Assembly: GCA_012064385.1 (NCBI GenBank)
Contig: QRDG01001892.1
Coordinates: 124,001 to 188,000, forward strand
From: Puccinellia tenuiflora
Taxonomy: Eukaryota > Streptophyta > Magnoliopsida > Poales > Poaceae
DNA length: 64,000 nt
Direction of reading: 5' to 3'
Shown piece by piece: positions 36,712 through 45,789 of this stretch (position 1 is its first letter; every line of letters starts with the position of its first letter). The translations under genes and the position numbers were made by a program. The notes below the pieces were generated by a model. It was not told where the DNA came from and ran no database searches. It was given only the letters and a program-made list of their open reading frames with translations.

Positions 36712-38123
36712 CTGATCGAGGTCCAACTTCTGGAGTCCCGAAAGCTTACCCAATTATCATCTCATAAAGAAAGATTACCCAATTATGGTATGATGCCTTC
36801 CAAAGCATTATTTGCTAGTGTGAGCTTCTTCAATTTAGTAAGACGGCTAATGGAAGATGGAATTGACCCTGTTAAGTTGTTATAGTCTAAGGATAGGTGA
36901 ATTAAGCCACGGAGGTTTCCTATGCTTGGGGGAATACCTCCTGATAGCATGTTTCCACCCAATGCTAGGGCCTGAAGATTGACGGATAGGTCACCGATTG
37001 AATTTGGAATCTCTCCCTGTAGCTGATTTTGAGCTAATGAGAGTGTTCGTAAAAGCTTACAGCTTTTCAGCGCGTGAAGGAATTCCCAGCCTTGGCTATC
37101 CCTTGCTTCTAGGTAATTCTGTTGAAGATTTAGGAAATAGAGTTGAGAGAGCATTCCCAAAGTACTAGGAACTGGCCCGGTGAACTTGTTAGATGATAGA
37201 TCTATTGCTTCCAGCAGTGAAGCATTCCCTAGAGAAGCTGGGATGTGACCTTGAAAGCTGTTCTTATCCAGTGTAAGCTGTATGAGATTAGGGAAGATAT
37301 CACCAAAGTTTGCTGGCAAGACGTTGCCTAACTTGTTGCCATCCAAACCTAAATATTGGAGTGAAGACAAATTATGGAGCGTTTTTGGGATTTCACCCGA
37401 TAATGTGTTTTGACCTAGTTCCAGAGCCCACATCTTCGGCAATTGCCAAAGCTTCTCGGGAATGCTCCCTACCAGTTGATTTGTGTCAAGATACACTTCT
37501 TCCAAGGTGGTGATGTTGCCAAGGGTTGGCGGGATTGTTCCAGTAAGATTATTCCCGGCAAGGTTCAAAAGAAGAAGATTAGAAAGCAAGTCTAACCTGG
37601 GAGGAATTGCACCCTCCAGATGGTTTGAGGAGAGGTCTAGGTCGGTTAAGCTGGAGCAATTTGCAAGTGCATCAGGGATGATGCCGTGCAGTTGGTTTGT
37701 CCATAGATAAAGTGTCTGCAGCTCTTTTAGGTGGCCAAGAAGAGGTATGCGGCCGTGAAAGCTATTATTGGAGAGGTCAAGCGTATTCAGGAATGTCAGG
37801 TTTCCAAGGGAGGAGGAGATCTGGCCTTGTAAGCTCTGGCCGGTGAGGTTAAGCGACGAGACGCGAAACGGCCGCGTCGTGGTGCATACCACACCGTTCC
37901 ACCGGCAGAAGTGGGTGTCGGCGCTCCAGTTGCTCAAGGCTCGTCGTGGATCGTGGGTGATGCCCTGCTTGAAGTCGAGCAGCGCGTGCAGATCGACGCT
38001 GTCCTCGTTCTGGATCGTTTCGCCATGGACGATGTCGCCAATCCCGCTGCAGACTAGCAGCAGCAGCGCCAACGGCAGAAGCATGGCGAGTTCCGCCGGT
38101 TGCTTGGCCGGCGAACGCATCAT
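36712..38123 (-). pseudogene. Truncated LRR receptor-like kinase (subfamily XII type), ectodomain only
   Basis: ATG 38123 opens a 446-residue frame: a signal peptide (LLPLALLLLVCSG), the LRRNT domain with paired cysteines (DLHALLDFKQGI...FCRWNGVVC), and about fourteen LRRs of the LSNNSFHGRIP type. This is the plan of the Xa21/FLS2/EFR-like subfamily of pattern-recognition kinases. A TAA at 36785 interrupts the repeat directly after LEGIIP. Downstream sequence still reads LGNLS in frame, and a further LRR piece (LGKLSGLQKLDLDQ, 36753-36712) lies in another frame after a near-duplicate of TTGGGTAA.CTTTC. The remaining LRRs, membrane segment and kinase are absent before unrelated sequence starts. 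The surviving frame could still make a secreted LRR protein, but decay is the simpler reading. Confidence 0.82.
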
Positions 38124-38159
38124 GCACTCGTCACCTGCAAACTGTAAATAGTAAAACTT

Positions 38160-38855
38160 GGTGCCATGTTTACTAGCGGATGTACGTTACGCCCATGCAT
38201 GCTGTGGCTAGCAGTCTAGCAGTAACTAGCTACTACTAGCAGCTAATTATTTGAAACTTATCGGAGTAACTTTGGAATCTGGCAGCGGGACACAAGCCAA
38301 AAAATCGATACAGGGGAGAAAAGGAGCACCTTGATCTGCTCGGCCGGGGATCGAGCACGGCAGTACAACACGGGAGCAGTTTCTGCGCGGTTTCGCCGGA
38401 AATAAAGCTATGAAGCCTGAGTTGGATGCTCATGGCACACATTTACAGCGTCCACACACTTGCGACTGATCTGAACTTCTCGCGCCTTATCTTAAGCTTT
38501 GGCCACCAATGGAGCCAAGACCTGGAGTCAGTCAACCTTTCCCGTCATCGATACTTTTCACCGTTCTTCGACAAGCGCAAGACAAGGTTGTTGCGGCATA
38601 TCTAGCCTCGAGTCCCACATGCCCATCGTCTGTCCGGCTATTACTTTTCAACCGGAACAGGATAGAGATCTTCTACGTTGATCTGCGACCTATCTCGAGA
38701 GGTTTCGATGCTGATAAACACCAGCTTTATATTACTCGAAAGTTCTCAATTTTCCCAATTCCGTTTGGTTCCGTCTTTTTTGTGATCAAGTGCTTCTAGA
38801 ACGTATTGTGTGGCCGTGTGTGTACTATGTTTCTTGATTTGTTTTTTCTCTTCTT
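38160..38855. other. Intergenic, nothing recognised
   Basis: This is sequence upstream of the LRR relic, up to the LINE insertion point. Short frames show no domains. Positions 38500-38800 may be an older repeat, since the LINE target lies in it and the sequence resumes at 41317. Confidence 0.4.
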
Positions 38856-38871
38856 TCAAAAACACGGGTAT

Positions 38872-41300
38872 GTGATCATGGCAGCCTTGGGCGTCAACCC
38901 CACATACCTTACTGACCAAGACACCCCTATCTCTATAGAGGAGGTGAGGGCTGCGATCATGGACTTGCCTTCTGACAAGGCACCCGGATCCGACGGCTAC
39001 ACAAACCTGTTCTTCAAACAAGCTTGGCAAATAATTGGGTACGACGTCATGCGTGCCATCTGTGCGCTGGAGAACTGCACGTCACGCAACCTGCATCACC
39101 TCAACTCTGCCACCATGATCCTGTTACCAAAGAACCCTGATGCTGTGCACCCAAAAGATTTCCGGCCAATTAGCCTCGTCCATTTTTTCGCAAAGCTGTT
39201 CACTAAGATACTCGCCTTGAGGTTACGTCCAAGGATGCACGAGCTTGTGAATCCCTGCCAGAGTGCATTCATAAAGAAGAGAGCCATACATGACAATTTT
39301 GTGTTCGTGAAAGCACAGGCAAAGCTAATGAGACAGAAGAAATTCCCAACACTGCTGCTAAAGATGGATCTCCAAAAGGCTTTTGATTCCATCTCCTGGG
39401 AGTTCCTGCTGGAAGTGCTTGAAGCCAAAGGGTTTAGCAGGAAGTGGAGAAATTGGATCGCATGCTTACTGCTGACTGCAACTACCAGGATCGTTGTCAA
39501 CGGCGAGCTAACAGAAAAAATCTTCCACCGTCGTGGATTACGGCAGGGAGACCCACTATCGCCGCTGCTGTTTGTGCTTGCCACTGACATACTTGCTGAG
39601 ATTTTTGCGCTAGCTGACAGGGTGGGCGCCCTTACAACTGGCAGATACCTTCATGCCAAGAACAGGATCTCCATGTACGCTGATGACTTAGTGATATTCA
39701 GCATCCCTGACCCAGGAGAGCTGACCTCGATCAAAGGGCTTCTGCAATGCTTTGGAGAAGCATCTGGGCTGCACACCAACTATGCAAAGAGCTCAATCAT
39801 CCCAATCCAATGTTCTGAAATTGATGTTGCTGCCCTTGCAACCCTGCTGCAGTGCCCAATTCAATCCTTCCCTTGCACATACTTGGGCCTCCCACTGTCA
39901 GACAGAAAGCTAAGAAAAGGTGACTTGCAGCCAACCATTGATAAGCTTGCTGGCAAGGTGAAGGGCTGGAACAAATGCAATTTCTCACTAGATGCAAGAT
40001 TGCTACTAGTCAAGCATGTTCTGTCCGCAATGCATATTTACCAACTGCTGGTTATTGACCCCCCATTGTGGCTCATCAAGGCTGTGGATAAAATTCGAAG
40101 AGGTTTCCTATGGAGCAATGAAGAAGTGGCTACTGGTGGCAGATGCCTGGTGCGTTGGGCCGCGCTTTGCAGACCGCTCGATTTTGGTGGCCTTGGCATC
40201 ACTGACCTGCAAAGGAAAGCCACAGCTCTCCGTGTTAGGTGGCTTTGGCACACCTGGACCGAACCAGACAAAGCTTGGGCAGGCCTCCCCCTTGGCATTG
40301 ATGACCGAGCAAAGACGCTCTTCAACGCAGCAGTTCAATTCAAGCTGGGAAATGGGCAGCGTATTAGCTTCTGGTTGGACCCTTGGCACTCAAACCAAAG
40401 CTTTGCTTCGCTAGCGCCAGACCTATTCAAAAGCTGCACCAAACGCAACCTCACCGTGGCTCAGGCGCTCACTGATAGTAAATGGACACGACACTTCAAG
40501 CAAGACCTTCCCCCCGCAGCGCTGACCCAGTTCTTGGAAATTCATGACAAAATCGCCAATGTGACCGTACAGCCAGGCATCGACGACGAAGTAAGGTGGA
40601 AGTGGACCGCTAATGGGCAATACTCTGCAGTCTCTGCTTACGAGATGCAATTTGAAGGTTCCACAAGGTTCAATTACTGGGACATTGTTTGGAGCAGCCA
40701 AGCGCCACTGAAATGCAGGATATTCAGTTGGTTAGCCCTGCTTGGCAAGTGCCATACTGCCGACTGTCTCCAGAAAAAAGGCTGGCCACACAACGCAGCA
40801 TGTGTCTTCTGTCTTGCCGAACCCGAAACTGCTCTTCACCTGCTGGCTACCTGCCCCGTCGCAATTAGAATTTGGAGGAGAATGCTGCATACGGCGCAGC
40901 TCCCTGCATGCCTTGCACCAACTCAGGACACGGCCTCCCTCACGACTTGGCTGACGGACACAAGAGCATCCATAGAGCAGTCTCTCCAGAAAAATTGGAC
41001 TACGCTTGCACACCTAGTTTGGTGGTCGATCTGGAAGGAGAGAAACAACAGGATCTTCAACAACACAGCAGCATCACTCAGCAGAGTTCATGAGACCATC
41101 GTCGAGGAAGCAAGGCTTTGGAGCCAAGCAGGGAAGACGGCAGCGATTGCCTTGCTGTCCAGACCTAGGGAGCCTGACTGAGACTCACATGTAGCTCCTG
41201 CTACTCTAGATAGCTGTTACTTTCTGCATTTTACTTACGCTTTGTACTTCTTGTACTCTCCTTCTAATCAATAAGAAAAGCAGGCCAGACTGCCTTTTCG
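38872..41300 (+). mobile_element. Young 5'-truncated LINE with clear target-site duplication
   Basis: TCAAAAACACGGGTAT occurs at 38856-38871 and again at 41301-41316, immediately bracketing the element. The leading A run may partly be the LINE tail, so the duplication is 10-16 bp. The insert starts inside ORF2, after the endonuclease, and ends in a 3' UTR with AATCAATAAGAAAAGCAGGC. 5' truncation with a target duplication is the signature of target-primed reverse transcription. The intact downstream ORF and perfect duplication imply a recent insertion. Confidence 0.93.
38878..41181 (+). CDS. LINE ORF2 C-terminal part: reverse transcriptase and zinc-binding domain
   Basis: A 767-residue uninterrupted frame starts at ATG 38878; in-frame codons upstream belong to the target sequence. 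The reverse-transcriptase domain is seen from the KAPGSDGYTNLFFK block through KMDLQKAFDSISW and RGLRQGDPLSPLLF to the catalytic MYADDLVIF. A zf-RVT domain follows, with HTADCLQKKGWPHNAACVFC and the paired Cys/His pattern, and then the usual plant LINE tail (WWSIWKERNNRIF). The N-terminal endonuclease is missing because of the 5' truncation. No stops or frameshifts were seen. Confidence 0.92.
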   Translation: MAALGVNPTYLTDQDTPISIEEVRAAIMDLPSDKAPGSDGYTNLFFKQAWQIIGYDVMRAICALENCTSRNLHHLNSATMILLPKNPDAVHPKDFRPISLVHFFAKLFTKILALRLRPRMHELVNPCQSAFIKKRAIHDNFVFVKAQAKLMRQKKFPTLLLKMDLQKAFDSISWEFLLEVLEAKGFSRKWRNWIACLLLTATTRIVVNGELTEKIFHRRGLRQGDPLSPLLFVLATDILAEIFALADRVGALTTGRYLHAKNRISMYADDLVIFSIPDPGELTSIKGLLQCFGEASGLHTNYAKSSIIPIQCSEIDVAALATLLQCPIQSFPCTYLGLPLSDRKLRKGDLQPTIDKLAGKVKGWNKCNFSLDARLLLVKHVLSAMHIYQLLVIDPPLWLIKAVDKIRRGFLWSNEEVATGGRCLVRWAALCRPLDFGGLGITDLQRKATALRVRWLWHTWTEPDKAWAGLPLGIDDRAKTLFNAAVQFKLGNGQRISFWLDPWHSNQSFASLAPDLFKSCTKRNLTVAQALTDSKWTRHFKQDLPPAALTQFLEIHDKIANVTVQPGIDDEVRWKWTANGQYSAVSAYEMQFEGSTRFNYWDIVWSSQAPLKCRIFSWLALLGKCHTADCLQKKGWPHNAACVFCLAEPETALHLLATCPVAIRIWRRMLHTAQLPACLAPTQDTASLTTWLTDTRASIEQSLQKNWTTLAHLVWWSIWKERNNRIFNNTAASLSRVHETIVEEARLWSQAGKTAAIALLSRPREPD

Positions 41301-41616
41301 TCAAAAACACGGGTATAAATGGAGACGCTCATATACTACATGCATACACTTATCCCTATAGTCACATATATGCATACCCTATCCCTATGACCATGTCGAG
41401 CCACCACATCCGTCTCATTATCGATGAGAGCGTTGACTCCCACCATTGAAAACATATTTTACGCCTATAAAATACTCAGATGTTAAATCCATGGTTTGAA
41501 ATCCGGACACCCTCCCCATCAATTTTTTTAATCTTTGCACGATGCAACATCCTTAGATGAGTCGAATGGCCCACGTGGTTTGCAGTTGCCATATTTACAT
41601 GTGAGGCTTAAATTCA

Positions 41617-42080
41617 TTTTTTCTTGATAAAGTGAGCTTTATTACTTAAAATTTTTTAAACATTATATCCGACCTGTGCATAGCTAGGATGCACACAGCC
41701 GACACAAGTTCAGTAGTGCGAAAAGAAATAAAATGCGCATTACATATCATGATGAGAAATTATAAAAAACGCCTAAGATGGTGGAGTGACGATCCGTAAA
41801 TTATGCTGACATCCATATTAGGATAAAAAGTCTCTCCTCGTATCCTTCAATCTTGTACACACCTCGTTAAACTAAACAGGTCGTGATGGTCCACACGTTG
41901 CAACGGAGACCATGAACGGAGTGTAGTAGTACTCATGTAGATAACCTGTATGAGAAAAGAATTTTTATCATTAACAACCTTGTCATTTCTATACAACCAA
42001 AACGACCATATAACGGCAAGCATTGTCACCCTAATAATTTTTTTAAACCTATGATCCACACCATTCAGTCAGTTGTCAAA
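41617..42080 (-). mobile_element. Older LINE 3' fragment, inverted relative to the young LINE
   Basis: On the minus strand a 70-residue piece (VIWSFWLYRNDKVVNDKNS...) is the tail of a plant LINE ORF2. It is followed by a 3' UTR with GTGTGCATCCTAGCTATGCA, AATAAAGCTCACTTTATC and a terminal A-tract at about 41617. The 5' end is lost. Confidence 0.75.
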
Positions 42081-42313
42081 ATATTAGCAGTGCTTCTTGA
42101 TGGGTATAAGGTAGAACCTATCTGGATGATTGACCATATAGAACTAGCAACTTTACACTTGAAGAATAAGTGCTTTGATTAACAATATTCGAGTTGAGAA
42201 GTGAAACTAGATAGCTATATGAGTGAAACAAAACAGGTTATAAATTTGTAGTAAAAAGAAAAAATCTCATCTCCTACGTACAAGAAAAAGTTGAAGTAAA
42301 CATAAGCAGTGTA

Positions 42314-42408
42314 AACTCTTTGGATACAGGTGACTACAGTAGACTGGCAATGCCATCCTCAACCAATATTTTCTAGCAGGCTCTGTAGTAAATGAGCATG
42401 GGTTGTCT
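42314..42408 (+). repeat. Second copy of the PPR gene 3' flank
   Basis: The segment shares AACT..TTTGGATACAG, AGACTGGCAATGCCATCCTC, CTCTGTAGTAAATGAG.ATGG and GTTGTCT in order with 34784-34870, with a 9-bp insertion and scattered changes. It ends where the copia element's LTR seems to begin. Confidence 0.8.
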
Positions 42409-42420
42409 AGTTTCCCATCC

Positions 42421-45400
42421 TGTAGTGCTCTCTAGGGAAGAACTTCTTGTATCCCACATTCATAATAGTGGAAGAAGATTTGGGTGGCTTCGGCCCTTGG
42501 TTTTTCCCTCTCAAGTTGAGAGTGTTTCCCACATAAAAAGGATTGGTATCCCTGTGTGTTGATTTGCTACTACAATACTCAGTTCAGAAAACGTCCGCAC
42601 AGGAGCAGACATTGGCTCCTTGAGCATCTGTCCAAGTGCGGACATTTTCCACCTTATATGTTGATGCATTCTTTCTTTCTGTGATTGAGCAACGATCCAT
42701 GAGTTAGTACACAAGTGGTGCTGAAGTTTACATCTTATTCCGCTGTGTATTTTCTGATCACATTAAGAGTGTGCTAATCTCCATTAAGGGTTAATTGGTG
42801 TGACAGTTTTCTCAACAGAGTGGTATTAGAGCTCAAGGTTGCTCAGAGGTTGCTGCTCACAATGGCTTTGGAAGAAAGCGCCACCACAAGCGGCATGATA
42901 AACTTGATTCTTCCAACTTCTCATTATGGAAGCCCATGATGGAAGACATCCTTTATTGCAGGTGTGTCCTTCCACATTACATCACACAAGGAGTATTTCA
43001 CGTCCTACACCAGCGGTGTCACCGGCCAAGTAAGGATGGGAAACAACGGTTTGTCAACCATTGTTGCAAGGGCACTATATGCATTGAGCCTTCAACCGGT
43101 TGCAGTTTGGTGCTCGATGATGTGAGGCATGTTCCCAATATACGGCTGAATTTGTTGTCAGTGGGAAAGCTCGATGACATTCACCCTGAAAGTTATTTTG
43201 GTGATCAGAAATAAAAGCTCACCAAAGGTTCTTTGATTGTGGCTCGAGAAAGCAGGCAAGATAATCTCTATGTGAGTAAAACCAAGTTGTTGAATGGAGT
43301 GTTGAATGTTGCCGAGAATGACATTTCGGTTGAGTTGTGGGGCATATGAGTGAGAAGGGCATGCACGCTTTTGCTCGCATGGACTACCTCCCTGAGTTGA
43401 AAGGTATAACCTTGAAACCCTGTGAACATTGTTTTGCTGGCAAACAACATAGGGTTGCATTTCGTACACATCCGCCACGATGTGCGGAAAATGTTCTTGA
43501 TGTTGTTCAGACTGATGTTTGCTCCATGACTGAAAAATCCATCAGTGGAGCATTATACTTTGTGACATTCATTGATGACCATTCCAGAAAGATTTTTCTG
43601 TATGTGTTGAAAAACAAGTGGCAGGTGCTCGGCGTCTTCAAGGAATTCCATGCCAAATTTGAGAGAGAAACTGGCAGGAAATTCAAGTGCATGAGATCAG
43701 ACAACTATGGTGAATACCGAGGTCCTTTTGAAAGGTATTGCAAAAACTATGTTATCAGGCTTGAGAAGACTCCGCCAAAGACACCGCAGCTCAATGGTCT
43801 TGCAGAGAGAATGAACAGGACTCTGACAGAGAGAGTTAGAGTCATGCTCTATCATGCAAAATTGCCTAATTGTTTTTGGGCTGAAGCATTGACTCATGCT
43901 ATGTATGTACTAAACCTGTCCCCCTCAGTTCCTCTTGCAGGTGATATTCCTCAGATAGTTTGGTCAGGGAAGGATGTATCATACAAGAACTTGAAGGTCT
44001 TTGGGTGCAAAGCATTTGTGCACATCCCGAGGGATGAGAGAGCCAAGCTTGGTAGCAAGACAAATTAGTGCATCTATCTCAACCATCCAAGTGATGAGTT
44101 TGGATACAGATTGTTAGATCCAGTCAAGAAAAAGACTATGAGAAGCCGAGATGTGGTGTTCATTAAAGATGAAACAATAAAAGATATTGGTATATCGGAC
44201 AAGCCGAAGACTATCACACCTCAGGTTGTCTAGATCTAGTGAACCCTCCCCTAGTCCATGACAATCATGGGGGAGATGATTATGTTGAAGATGATGATGA
44301 TGCAGCTGATCAAGGCAGTTCAAGGACATGAACAACCATCTGATAAAGATGATGATGAAAATCCTGGTGATGATAATCCACCTGATTCCCCACCGCTAGT
44401 GCGGCAGTTGAGGAGAAGTGGAAGAGATACCGTACCTTCTAGCAAGTATCCACCACATCAATATGTGTTGATGACTGATGCAGGTGAGCCCTCATGCTAT
44501 GAGGAGGCAGTGTCTGACAACCACAAGAATGAATGGTCGGAAGCCATGCAGGATGAGATGAAGTCCTTGTATAAGAATGACACCTTTGATTTGGTTTCTC
44601 TACTGAAGGGCAAGAAAACACTCAAGAACAAGTGGGTGTACAGAGTGAAGACTGAAGAACACAACTCACATCCAAGATACAAGGCAAGATTGGTTGTGAA
44701 AGGTTTCAGTCAGAAGAAGGGAATTGACTTCGATGAAATATTCTCTCCAGTGGTCAAGATGTCTCTGATCCGAGTTGTGCTTGGCATGGCTACCTCCATG
44801 GACTTGGAAATTGAACAACTTGGCGTGAAGACAACATTCTTACATGGTGGCCTAGAGGAGGGGATATAAATGGAGCAGCCATAAGGATTCATGGTTGTAG
44901 GCAATGAGAACAAAGTGTGCAGATTGAAGAAGAGCTTGTATGGCTTGAAGCAAGCTTCTCGACAGTGGTACAAGAAGTTCGAGTCATTCATGACTCAGCT
45001 TGGATACTGTAAATCACAACCTGATCATTGTGTGTTTACGAAGAGGTACCTCAAGGGTGACTTCATTATTCTCTTGACTTGAAAGGTTCAATATGAAAGA
45101 AACAAAGTCTGTTACCTCTCCATTTGTAGGCCATCACAAACTAAATTCAGAACAATGTCCTAGCAGCAAGAAGGAGAAAGAAGAAATGAGTAAAGTACCA
45201 TACCAATCTGCCGTGTGCAGTTTGATGTATGCCATGGTGTGCACTAGGCCTGATATCGCCTATGCAATTGGAGTTGTTAGCCGGTTCATGACAAATCTAG
45301 GTGAAGCTCACTGGAATGCAATGAAGTGGATTCTCGGGTATCTCAAAGGTACTTCTAGATTATGCGTATGCTTTGGAAGCGGTGATCATGTATTGCAAGC

Positions 45401-45789
45401 TTATGCAGATGCAGATTAAGCCGGTGAGGAATATTCTAGGAAGTCTACTTCTGGATACCTGATGACTTGTGCAGGGGGAGCAGCGTCATGGCAATCAAGA
45501 TTGCATAAATGCGTTTCACTGTCAACCATAGATGTTGAGTACATCGCAGCAGTTGATGCTTGCAAGGAAGTGTTGTGGATGAAAAACTTTTGCAAGAGTT
45601 GTACACGAAAAACTTCTTGCATATTTTGCTGAGTACTATATATCTTGCCAAGAATTTGAGCATGCACTCTCGAACCAAGCACATTGATGTGAGGTATCAT
45701 TGGATTCGAGATGTGGTGAGTTCCAAGATGATATCTTGAGAAGATCCATATCGACAAGAATGGCTCGGATATGATGACCAAGACATTGC
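42421..45789 (+). mobile_element. Degenerate Ty1/copia retrotransposon, 3' end missing
   Basis: A short 5' LTR (about 42421-42817, ending CTCAACA) is followed by the primer-binding site TGGTATTAGAGC at 42821, one base from the usual plant initiator-Met site. Remnants in order are gag/protease (42930-43200), integrase (43337-44068, with CEHCFAGKQ and the DDE-type region), reverse transcriptase (44480-45080) and RNase H (45180-45790, up to MMTKTLP). Stops, frame breaks and internal deletions are frequent. The segment expected to carry the catalytic YVDD motif is deleted after FIILL, so it cannot be autonomous. It breaks off at a junction with gypsy sequence, with no polypurine tract or 3' LTR. 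Confidence 0.85.
42821..42832 (+). other. Copia primer-binding site
   Basis: TGGTATTAGAGC lies just after the LTR end and corresponds to the tRNA-iMet-complementary TGGTATCAGAGC of plant copia elements, with one change. Confidence 0.75.
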
